Shown: positions 1-5,571 of the stretch, one piece after another
Layout: the number at the start of each line of letters is the position of its first letter
Numbering within the stretch: the first letter of the stretch is position 1
NCBI GenBank assembly: GCA_016297805.1
Contig: JAEDFX010000111.1
Coordinates: forward strand, 1-6,710
DNA from: Treponema sp.
GTDB lineage: Bacteria; Spirochaetota; Spirochaetia; Treponematales; Treponemataceae
DNA length: 6,710 bases
Reading direction: 5' to 3'
The notes under the pieces: generated by a model
What the model was told of the DNA's origin: nothing
The model's database searches: none
What the model saw: the letters and a program-made list of their open reading frames with translations, nothing else
Position numbers and translations under genes: made by a program

Positions 1-1
1 T

Positions 2-251
2 GTCGTCAAAGATATAAAATTTGAAAATGGTGAGTTGAAGGAAGCTGCTTAAAACTTATGCCGATTCAAACTTCAATCCACAACAATTGACAATTTCTCC
101 AAACCAGCCTGCAGAGACTGTTGTTCCACTTACCTGCAGCATAGGAATTTACGGCATTAAAGAGGAAGACACAGCCAAGGATGCTTTCATCCACCTAGAC
201 AAAGCCATCTACAATGCCAAAAATAACGGAAGAAACTGCGTAAGCCTCTAA
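2..251 (+). pseudogene. C-terminal end of a GGDEF diguanylate cyclase domain, apparently frameshifted
   Basis: In the frame ending at TAA 249-251 the translation contains VPLTCSIGIYGI, then DAFIHLDKAIYNAKNNGRNCVSL split over the end of the protein. This matches the closing part of GGDEF domains (the v-x-(v/l)-T-x-S-(I/V)-G strand, then the D-KA(L/I)Y-AK--GRN helix). GGDEF enzymes make cyclic di-GMP from two GTP. The GGDEF motif itself would lie left of the window. Going upstream, this frame hits TGA at 36-38, while the frame beginning at base 2 reads VVKDIKFENGELKEAA and stops at 50-52. Removing one A near 38-39 would join them as GELRKLLKTYADS, a natural helix for this part of the domain. 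I therefore infer a single-base frameshift; a sequencing error or two unrelated ends would look the same. The family assignment of the tail is fairly secure; the broken state is less so. Confidence 0.6.
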
Positions 252-479
252 TTGCATGCAAGCCATCACCCTGAACTGACGTCAGGTACTTTTTATCTGG
301 AAACCATATTGATAAAGCACAAATAACTTTCCTGCCTGATCGGGTTAAGGAAAAGAAAACAAAACTGATGCCGAACGTACTGCAATGGAATGGGTCGTAA
401 AAGGCTGTTCTTCTCTGCGAGGACACCGTTGCCCTTTCTAAAACTCCACCAACAAGACGCTGTCTTTTTGGATTATCTG

Positions 480-499
480 CCAGACGACTAGTCTTCTGG
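480..499. repeat. Imperfect 20-bp palindrome
   Basis: The arms CCAGACGACT and AGTCTTCTGG are reverse complements except for one mismatched pair. As RNA this could form a short stem around a CUAG loop. It is not followed by a run of T, so it is a weak terminator candidate for whatever once read in from the left. A binding site or chance is equally possible. Confidence 0.3.
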
Positions 500-524
500 A
501 CTTCTACATAACATAAATTAGTAT

Positions 525-549
525 TCTGCAGTAATTAAATTATTGCAGA
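525..549. promoter_or_regulatory. 25-bp near-perfect palindrome just upstream of the -35 box
   Basis: The left arm TCTGCAGTAATT and right arm AATTATTGCAGA are reverse complements around a central A, with one mismatched pair (G531 against T543, a G-U wobble if RNA). It ends seven bases before the -35 hexamer at 556. No T-run follows, so an operator or activator site for a dimeric regulator is more likely than a terminator. Its arm sequence differs from the palindrome at 587-605, so any binding protein would probably be a different one. Function is inferred from position only. Confidence 0.4.
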
Positions 550-555
550 TTAAAT

Positions 556-584
556 TTGACAATAATTCTCTTATGTCTTATTAT
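556..584 (+). promoter_or_regulatory. Near-consensus sigma-70 promoter of the restriction locus
   Basis: TTGACA at 556-561 is a perfect -35 box. A 17-base spacer leads to TATTAT at 579-584, one change from TATAAT. The predicted start of transcription is about 590-592, giving a leader of only about 15 bases before the TTG start codon at 606. This is the only strong promoter I see in the window and should drive the half-hsdS and hsdM genes. How far transcription continues through the later repeat-filled gaps is unknown. Confidence 0.65.
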
Positions 585-586
585 TT

Positions 587-605
587 ACAGTAACGAGGTT
601 ACTGT
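587..605. promoter_or_regulatory. Perfect 19-bp palindrome over transcription start and ribosome site (candidate operator)
   Basis: ACAGTAAC (587-594), GAG, then GTTACTGT (598-605) form a perfect inverted repeat with 8-bp arms. It starts two bases after the -10 box, covers the predicted transcription start, and contains the Shine-Dalgarno sequence GAGG (595-598), seven bases from the TTG start. This is the classic place for a repressor site. Alternatively, if transcription starts early enough to include the left arm, the RNA would form a hairpin presenting or hiding GAGG in its loop. Which protein binds, if any, cannot be read from the window. Confidence 0.5.
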
Positions 606-1190
606 TTGAAAAATAATACATATTTATTAAAGAATATAGCAGATATTCGCACAGGTTATTCCTTTCGTGCAAAACTTGAGCCTGACTCAGAAGGGAATAT
701 TCTGGTAGTTCAATTAAAGGAATTATCAGATAAGAATACAATTGATGTCTCAACTGCAGTAAAAATAAATATGCAAAATGTTTCTGAAAATTATCTTCTG
801 CTAAAAGGAGATTTGGTATTCAGATCCAGGGGCATGGATTCTACAGCTGCTATTATGGATATTAGTGCTGATAATATCATTCTCTCTGCTCCGTTTCAGC
901 GAATAAGGCTCCAAGATACAGCAAAAATCATTCCTGAATACCTTTTATGGTATATTAATAGCAAGGATGCTCAGACTTATTTTTCCGCTAATAAAACAGG
1001 GACTTCAGTAAGCATGATTTCTACAGCAGTATTGGCGGATTTGCCGGTAGTTATTCCCCCTGTAGAAATCCAAAAAAATATAGTTGAGATAAACACTCTT
1101 TCTGAAAGAGAAATTGAGTTGCAGGAAGAATTAATCAAAAAAAAGAAGTTGCTAACAGAAACAATACTTCTTAAAACTTTAGAACTATGA
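606..1190 (+). CDS. Half-length type I restriction specificity protein (single target-recognition domain)
   Basis: HsdS-family proteins choose the DNA target of type I restriction-modification enzymes. Full-length members have two target-recognition domains (TRDs), each followed by a conserved helix. This 194-aa protein has one: residues 6-24 (LKNIADIRTGYSFR) are the typical TRD opening, TGTSVSMIS at about 131-139 and LPVVIPPVEIQKNIV at about 146-160 mark the TRD end, and a lysine/glutamate-rich helix (about 160-190) replaces the spacer helix. Half-size HsdS proteins can act as dimers with a symmetric target; that is inferred here. An in-frame TAA at 591-593 and lack of any early ATG force the TTG start at 606, supported by GAGG seven bases upstream. 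It precedes hsdM and ends inside the hsdM start region. It shares only short motifs, not DNA identity, with the full hsdS at 4410, so simple recombination between them looks unlikely. It could also be a truncated former full-length hsdS. Confidence 0.82.
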   Translation: MKNNTYLLKNIADIRTGYSFRAKLEPDSEGNILVVQLKELSDKNTIDVSTAVKINMQNVSENYLLLKGDLVFRSRGMDSTAAIMDISADNIILSAPFQRIRLQDTAKIIPEYLLWYINSKDAQTYFSANKTGTSVSMISTAVLADLPVVIPPVEIQKNIVEINTLSEREIELQEELIKKKKLLTETILLKTLEL

Positions 1191-1204
1191 TTGGGAGACA
1201 AAAT

Positions 1205-2779
1205 ATGGAGAACGAAATTCAGAAAATTGATCAGAAAGATATTAATGCAGCTGCTTGGGCTGCTTGTGATACATTCCGTGGCGTTGTAGATCCTGCTCAG
1301 TATAAGGATTATATCCTTGTTATTTTGTTCTTGCGTTACATTTCGGATGTATGGCAGGACCATTATGATACATACAAAAAAGAGTATGGTGATGATGATG
1401 AACGAATTCGACGTAAGCTAGAACGTGAACGTTTTGTCCTTCCTGTTATTAAACTTACAGAGGAAGTAGATGGTAAACGCAAGGAAACAGATTCTTTTAC
1501 TGCTAATTTCTACAGCCTTTATGACCGTAAGGAGCGAAATAATATTGGAGAATTAATCAATATTACTTTGGAACATATTGAAGAGGCTAACAGAACAAAA
1601 CTCGCAGGAGTGTTCCGCAATATTGATTTTAATAGCGAAGCAAATCTTGGAAAAACAAAAGATAGAAATCGCCGTCTAAAACAACTTCTGGAAGATTTTA
1701 ATTCTCCAAAACTCGACATGAGACCAAGCCGAGTTTCAGAAGATATTATTGGTAATACTTACATTTATCTTATTGAACATTTTGCTTCTGATTCAGGAAA
1801 GAAGGCTGGTGAATTCTTTAGTCCACTTATGGTAACTGAACTTGTCGCACGTCTTGCACAACCAAAAGACGGAGATACAATTTGTGACCCTACTTGTGGC
1901 TCTGGAGGACTTCTTATAAAAGCGGCAAATCAAATTCCTTCTGGTAATTTTGCATTGTTCGGCCAGGAAACAAATGGAAGCACTTGGGCTCTTTGCCGAA
2001 TGAATATGTTCCTTCATGGGTTTGACAGTGCAAGGATTGAATGGGGAGATACTATCAATAATCCGCTTTTAGTCAGCAATAAAAGCCTTATGAAGTTTGA
2101 TGTTGTAGTTGCAAATCCGCCTTTTAGTTTGGACAAGTGGGGTGCTGAAAATGCAGCAAGTGATCCATATAGAAGATTTACCCGTGGTGTTCCGCCAAAG
2201 AGCAAGGGAGACTGGGCATTCATTACCCACATGGTTGAAACTGCTAAAAATCAGAAAGGACGAATTGCGATAGTTGTTCCTCATGGAGTTCTTTTCCGTG
2301 GTGGTGCGGAATTAAAAATCCGACAGTCAATGATTGAAGAGAATCTGTTGGATGCTGTAATCGGGCTTCCTTCAAATCTTTTCCCGACAACAGGAATCCC
2401 GGTTGCAATTCTTGTGTTTGACCGTTCCCGTGAAAAAGGTGGAAGTCGTGAAAACGAAACTGATGTAATGTTTATTGATGCGTCAAAAGAATTTATTCAG
2501 GGCAAAAAACAAAATACACTTTCTGAAGAACAGTTAGATAAAATTGTAGAGACCTATAAAGCAAGACGCGATGTTGAAAAATACAGCCGTAAAGTGCCAT
2601 TTGAAGAAATCAAAAACAATGAATTCAATCTCAATATTCCTCGCTATGTTGATACTTATGAAGAAGAGGAAGAAATTGATATTGATGCAGTTCAAAGTGA
2701 AATTGATCGATTGGAAACTGAGCTTGCAGATGTTCGTGCTCAACTAAAGGTAAAGCTTGCTGATATTCTTAGAGGGTAG
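1205..2779 (+). CDS. hsdM: Type I restriction-modification DNA methyltransferase subunit HsdM (N6-adenine)
   Basis: HsdM transfers a methyl group from S-adenosylmethionine to adenine N6 in the target chosen by HsdS, protecting host DNA. From the ATG at 1205 it is 524 aa, normal for the family. The N-terminal helical domain (INAAAWAACDTFRGV, then YKDYILVILFLRYISDVW) occupies about residues 13-50. AGEFFSP (201-207) precedes the SAM-binding motif I, DPTCGSGG (228-235). The catalytic motif IV is NPPF (304-307). The acidic, helical C-terminus (about 485-524) is the expected coiled-coil contact region with HsdS. An earlier ATG at 1187 overlaps the preceding stop as ATGA, but it lacks a ribosome site. 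GGGAGA at 1193-1198 sits seven bases before 1205, so I prefer that start. Only three bases separate the stop from the next gene, so the two are almost certainly co-transcribed. Confidence 0.95.
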   Translation: MENEIQKIDQKDINAAAWAACDTFRGVVDPAQYKDYILVILFLRYISDVWQDHYDTYKKEYGDDDERIRRKLERERFVLPVIKLTEEVDGKRKETDSFTANFYSLYDRKERNNIGELINITLEHIEEANRTKLAGVFRNIDFNSEANLGKTKDRNRRLKQLLEDFNSPKLDMRPSRVSEDIIGNTYIYLIEHFASDSGKKAGEFFSPLMVTELVARLAQPKDGDTICDPTCGSGGLLIKAANQIPSGNFALFGQETNGSTWALCRMNMFLHGFDSARIEWGDTINNPLLVSNKSLMKFDVVVANPPFSLDKWGAENAASDPYRRFTRGVPPKSKGDWAFITHMVETAKNQKGRIAIVVPHGVLFRGGAELKIRQSMIEENLLDAVIGLPSNLFPTTGIPVAILVFDRSREKGGSRENETDVMFIDASKEFIQGKKQNTLSEEQLDKIVETYKARRDVEKYSRKVPFEEIKNNEFNLNIPRYVDTYEEEEEIDIDAVQSEIDRLETELADVRAQLKVKLADILRG

Positions 2780-2782
2780 CCG

Positions 2783-3859
2783 ATGGAAAATGTAACTACT
2801 CAGACTATTGAAAATAAAATTTTCACAATTCGTGGTGTTCAAGTCATGCTGGATAGAGATTTAGCAGAACTTTACGAAGTTGAAACAAAACGTATTAATG
2901 AACAAGTAAAACGGAATATTGAAAGGTTCCCGGAAGAATTTTGTTTTCAGCTTACAAAAGAAGAAGTTGAAATCTTAAGGTCGCAAATTGCGACCTTGAA
3001 CACGGGAAATTCATTTTTGAGGTCGCAAAATGAGACCTCAAAATCTGAAATTCCAACCTTGAAGTCGCAATTTGCGACTTCAAGGTCACAATTTGTGACC
3101 TTGAACACAGAAGATTCATTTTTGAAGTCACAAATTGTGACCTCAAAAAAAGAAAATCGCGGTGGAAACAGATATCTTCCTTATGCTTTTACCGAGCAAG
3201 GCGTTGCTATGCTTGCATCTATTCTTAAAAGTGAAACAGCCGTGAAAGTTAGCATTCAAATTATGAATGCTTTTGTTCAGATGCGACATTTTATTTCTGC
3301 AAATGGTTCACTTTTTGCCCGTTTGGATTCTGTTGAAAAACGGCAAATAGAAACAGAAGAAAAGCTTAACCGCAATCTGCTGCGAATTGATGAAAAGCTA
3401 GATATTAACGAAAAAAACTTTGAAAAAGTTTTTGACGCTCTTGAGGCGGCAGATTTACCCAAACAGGGCGTTTTCTGTGATGGTCAGATTTTTGATTCAT
3501 ACGAGTTTGTGTCAGATTTGATTCGCAAGGCAAAAGCTTCAATTGTTCTTGTTGATAATTATGTAGATGACACAGTGCTTTCAATGCTCGACAAAAGAAA
3601 GTCTGGTGTTTCAGCAACAATTTATACGCAAAGTATTTCAAAACAGCTTAATCTGGATTTGCAGAAACACAACGCCCAGTATGCCCCGATTGATGTTCGC
3701 CTTATAAAGAACTTTCACGACAGATTTTTGTTTCTTGATGAAAAGACAATTTATCATATTGGAGCATCCGTAAAAGATTTGGGAAAGAAAGTGTTCGGAT
3801 TTTCAAAACTTGGATTGGATGCAAAGCAGATTATGAATATGCTGGGTGTGATGGTGTAA
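2783..3859 (+). CDS. ORF6N-domain protein with internal heptad repeat and PLD-like C-terminal domain
   Basis: Residues about 9-60 (NKIFTIRGVQVMLDRDLAELY, broken here only as one family signature, then VKRNIERFPEEFCFQLTKEE) and YLPYAFTEQGVAML (131-144) are the two halves of the ORF6N domain, a DNA-binding-type domain of phage and accessory genes. Between them sit eight seven-residue repeats (66-121) where relatives, from memory, have one RSQ-x-x-T segment. A charged helix that is probably coiled coil follows (about 175-222). The C-terminus (about 228-345) contains FHDRFLFLD (311-319) and HIGASVKDLGKK (325-336), resembling a phospholipase-D-like fold with H-x-R instead of the catalytic H-x-K, so I doubt lipase activity. 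AGAGGG at 2771-2776, inside the end of hsdM, is its ribosome site. ORF6N genes are often found inside type I restriction loci; their role there is not established. A regulator or accessory DNA-binding role is inference. Confidence 0.85.
   Translation: MENVTTQTIENKIFTIRGVQVMLDRDLAELYEVETKRINEQVKRNIERFPEEFCFQLTKEEVEILRSQIATLNTGNSFLRSQNETSKSEIPTLKSQFATSRSQFVTLNTEDSFLKSQIVTSKKENRGGNRYLPYAFTEQGVAMLASILKSETAVKVSIQIMNAFVQMRHFISANGSLFARLDSVEKRQIETEEKLNRNLLRIDEKLDINEKNFEKVFDALEAADLPKQGVFCDGQIFDSYEFVSDLIRKAKASIVLVDNYVDDTVLSMLDKRKSGVSATIYTQSISKQLNLDLQKHNAQYAPIDVRLIKNFHDRFLFLDEKTIYHIGASVKDLGKKVFGFSKLGLDAKQIMNMLGVMV
2978..3145. repeat. Eight 21-bp coding units, five of them palindromic
   Basis: Eight consecutive seven-codon units read RSQIATL, NTGNSFL, RSQNETS, KSEIPTL, KSQFATS, RSQFVTL, NTEDSFL, KSQIVTS. 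Five carry palindromes centred at 2987, 3029, 3071, 3092 and 3134, all on an exact 21-bp grid. The largest (3056-3086) is perfect with 15-bp arms; the one at 3079-3105 has perfect 13-bp arms and overlaps it; those at 2977-2997 (10-bp arms), 3015-3043 and 3119-3149 have at most one mismatched pair in the arms or core. The core is roughly AGGTCRCAA-w-TTGYGACCT. Because of the symmetry the - strand also reads RSQFVTS and RSQIVTL type peptides. Confidence 0.9.
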
Positions 3860-3887
3860 ACATTTTTGTTATTTCGTTGAATAAGAG

Positions 3888-3951
3888 TGTCATTCCGAAC
3901 TTGTTTCGGAATCTTAATTGCACTAGATGCTGAAACAAGTTCAGCATGACA
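3888..3951. repeat. Dispersed nested-palindrome repeat, copy 1
   Basis: The 64-bp unit starts TGTCAT and ends ATGACA. The left hairpin is TTCCGAA-CTTGT-TTCGGAA and the right hairpin is ATGCTGAA-ACAAG-TTCAGCAT, separated by a short spacer with CTAGAT. The two loops are reverse complements, so the whole unit can also fold as one long imperfect palindrome. It fills the gap between the ORF6N gene and the GIY-YIG gene, and its last base is the first A of the AAGGAG ribosome site of the latter. Translated in reverse it gives the CHAELVSAS and IPKQVRND type peptides familiar from such repeats in many bacteria. Confidence 0.85.
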
Positions 3952-3956
3952 AGGAG
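3951..3956 (+). promoter_or_regulatory. Ribosome binding site of the GIY-YIG gene, abutting repeat copy 1
   Basis: AAGGAG lies eight bases before the ATG at 3965 and directly touches the end of the repeat. The right-hand hairpin (3924-3949) would sit just upstream of the ribosome site in mRNA, so it could influence translation or protect a processed 5' end. Confidence 0.65.
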
Positions 3957-3964
3957 TATATAAC

Positions 3965-4246
3965 ATGGCAGAAAAAGCGTATGTATATTTTATGACCAAT
4001 AATAGCAATAAGGTCTTGTATATTGGAGTCACAAGTGATTTGACGAAAAGAGTTATGCAACATAAAAATCATGTTTACGAAGGGTTTACAGAAAAATATA
4101 ACTGTACAAAGCTTGTTTACTTTGAAGAATGCAATGACATAAATTCGGCAATTCGAAGAGAGAAACAATTAAAAAATTGGCATAGGGATTGGAAGAATAA
4201 TTTAGTTAATCAGTCAAACAAGGATTGGAATGATTTGGCTGTGTAA
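3965..4246 (+). CDS. Small GIY-YIG superfamily nuclease
   Basis: A 93-aa stand-alone GIY-YIG domain. YVY (6-8) and YIG (19-21) are the two signature strands, R29 in SDLTKRVMQHK fits the catalytic arginine, and E66 in RREKQLKNW fits the metal-binding glutamate; the end KDWNDL is typical of this small UvrC-N-terminus-like group. The family cuts DNA with one metal ion; the target of this member is unknown. The ATG is set by AAGGAG eight bases upstream. The gene is separated from its neighbours by palindromic repeats on both sides (3888-3951 and 4267-4370), unlike the tight hsdM-ORF6N spacing, which suggests later insertion into the restriction locus. Homologues of this size next to such repeats are, from memory, common in other genomes, so a role in spreading the repeats is plausible but unproven. 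It is not a known restriction subunit. Confidence 0.88.
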   Translation: MAEKAYVYFMTNNSNKVLYIGVTSDLTKRVMQHKNHVYEGFTEKYNCTKLVYFEECNDINSAIRREKQLKNWHRDWKNNLVNQSNKDWNDLAV

Positions 4247-4266
4247 GGTTATTCCGTTAAATAAGT

Positions 4267-4370
4267 TGTCATTCCGAATGAAAGCAAGTCATTCGGACCG
4301 AAATCAAGTCATTCCGAACTCGTTTCGGAATCTTAATCGTACTAGATCCTGAATCGAGTTCAGGATGACA
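4267..4370. repeat. Dispersed nested-palindrome repeat, copy 2, with a tandem left extension
   Basis: The core unit (4308-4370) has left hairpin TTCCGAA-CTCGT-TTCGGAA and right hairpin ATCCTGAA-TCGAG-TTCAGGAT, ending ATGACA. Compared with copy 1 the loops have changed together (CTTGT/ACAAG to CTCGT/TCGAG) and both sides of the right stem changed together (GC to CC, GC to GG). To the left are two further partial starts: GTCATTC occurs at 4268, 4288 and 4308, an exact 20-bp period. CCGAATG (4274-4280) and CATTCGG (4290-4296) also pair. It fills the gap between the GIY-YIG gene and hsdS. Confidence 0.85.
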
Positions 4371-4409
4371 GTTTGGGAATTTATTTTTGAAAATAGGAAA
4401 GATGTTTAA

Positions 4410-5537
4410 ATGAGAGAAAATAAAGTTGTAAAACTGAAAGATGTAATTTCAACTAAAATACAAAATGGATATTCACCTTTGTGCCAAGAAGATTCTTCTG
4501 GAGTATGGGTTCTAAGTTTAGGAGCATTGACAGGATATAGTTTTGATTCATCTCAGATAAAAGCTGTATCGTCAAGTGAAAAAATGCCAGAAGAATATAG
4601 ATTGAAGGATAATGATATCTTAGTCAGCAGATCAAATACCTTGGACAAAGTAGGGCGATGCGGTGTTTTTCATGGAGAAATAGATAATTGTTTTTATCCT
4701 GATTTAATGATGAGATTCAGAGCAGATGAAAAAATTGTCTTAACAAAATATCTTGAAACAGTTCTTCAATCAGAATTTGCCAGAAAATATTTTCAAGAAC
4801 GCGCCGCAGGAACAAGTGTTTCTATGATGAAAATAAATAAGAAAATCTTGGAAGATTTTTCATTTTCATTACCATCATTAAAGGAACAAGAAAAGATTAT
4901 TAAAATTACTCTAGTTTGGGATTCTGCTATTGAAAAAACAGAGAAATTAATCTCTGAAAAAGAACGAATGTTTTCTTTCCTTATGAAAAAGATTCTCAGC
5001 AAAAAAGGAAATACATGTTATTTAAATAAAATTGTTACCGTAAAAAAAGGGAAGCAGTTAAATAAAGAAAATATGATTTCAAATGGTACAGTTCCTGTGT
5101 TAAATGGGGGAATTTCTTATTCAGGGTTTACTAATTTTGCTAATACTCAAAAGAATACTATTGCAATAAGTGAGGGTGGGAATTCCTGTGGCTATGTAAA
5201 TTTTGTTTCTGAAGATTTTTGGGCAGGCGGACATTGTTATACTCTTGAGCTAAAAGATAAAGATGTAGAAACTAAGTTTCTCTATTGGATGTTAAAATCT
5301 AAAGAAAGAGAAATAATGAATCTAAGAGTTGGCTCAGGTCTTCCGAATATTCAGCAAAATGATTTGTGTAATCTGAAAATAGAAATATACAATAAAAACG
5401 ACCAGCTTAAAATCATTGAAGTATTGGATTGTCAACAAAGAGAACTTTCTTTACTTAAAAAACAACTTGAACAATACAAACTTCAAAAGCAAGGTCTTAT
5501 GCAAAAACTCCTGACTGGAGAATGGAGAATTGAATAA
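4410..5537 (+). CDS. hsdS: Type I restriction-modification specificity subunit HsdS (two TRDs)
   Basis: HsdS binds the bipartite DNA target and holds two HsdM subunits. The 375-aa protein has the standard layout: TRD1 (about 5-155), a first spacer helix (about 156-198, LKEQEKIIKITLVWDSAIEKTEKLI split by the family pattern), TRD2 (about 202-330), and a second helix (about 331-368) ending in the diagnostic LMQKLLTGEW (363-372). GTSVSMMKI (134-142) and GSGLPNIQQNDL (308-319) are the conserved ends of TRD1 and TRD2. The ATG has AGGAAAG at 4395-4401. A repeat-containing gap lies on each side, so it may depend on readthrough from the upstream promoter or on a weak promoter I cannot identify. TRD1 differs from the TRD of the half-length protein at 606, so the two probably read different half sites. 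Confidence 0.94.
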   Translation: MRENKVVKLKDVISTKIQNGYSPLCQEDSSGVWVLSLGALTGYSFDSSQIKAVSSSEKMPEEYRLKDNDILVSRSNTLDKVGRCGVFHGEIDNCFYPDLMMRFRADEKIVLTKYLETVLQSEFARKYFQERAAGTSVSMMKINKKILEDFSFSLPSLKEQEKIIKITLVWDSAIEKTEKLISEKERMFSFLMKKILSKKGNTCYLNKIVTVKKGKQLNKENMISNGTVPVLNGGISYSGFTNFANTQKNTIAISEGGNSCGYVNFVSEDFWAGGHCYTLELKDKDVETKFLYWMLKSKEREIMNLRVGSGLPNIQQNDLCNLKIEIYNKNDQLKIIEVLDCQQRELSLLKKQLEQYKLQKQGLMQKLLTGEWRIE

Positions 5538-5571
5538 TGGGTTGGAAATGACCAATAACTTTGTTTTCTAG

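Larger units (their letters stand above)
252..555. other. Gene-free stretch between the GGDEF remnant and the restriction locus
   Basis: No frame on either strand gives a protein I recognise. On the + strand there are only short open pieces, for example one that contains DKAQITFLPDRVKEKK and ends in a TAA near 400, and another that ends near 440 after MEWVVKGCSSL. They could be decayed coding remnants, but I cannot name a family. The 79-codon reading frame on the - strand (187-426) is antisense to the GGDEF tail and has no recognisable motif, so I do not call it. The right part holds two palindromes (480-499 and 525-549), listed separately. Confidence 0.5.

Noticed and set aside
187..426. 79-codon reading frame on the - strand
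   Set aside because: It is antisense to the GGDEF tail and the gap after it, and shows no recognisable motif or ribosome site.
977..1363. 128-codon - strand reading frame
   Set aside because: It is antisense to the end of the half hsdS and the start of hsdM, both with clear family motifs, and its own translation resembles nothing.
2952..3146. - strand reading frame rich in RSQ-x-x-T peptides
   Set aside because: It exists because the coding palindromes read alike on both strands; there is no ribosome site or outside motif. It is reported as a property of the repeat, not as a gene.
3890..3915. Repeat hairpins as classical intrinsic terminators
   Set aside because: The stems are followed by TCTTAATT or ACAAACC rather than a run of T, and essential hsdS and hsdR lie downstream.
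3754..4032. - strand reading frame containing CHAELVSAS and IPKQVRND peptides
   Set aside because: These peptides are the translation of the palindromic repeat at 3888-3951 and the rest is antisense to two real genes; the peptides are useful only as a signature of the repeat.
606..5537. Invertible hsdS shuffling (phase-variable shufflon) between the two specificity genes
   Set aside because: Both genes point the same way, share only short protein motifs such as GTSVSM with different DNA, and no recombinase gene or long inverted repeat joins them.
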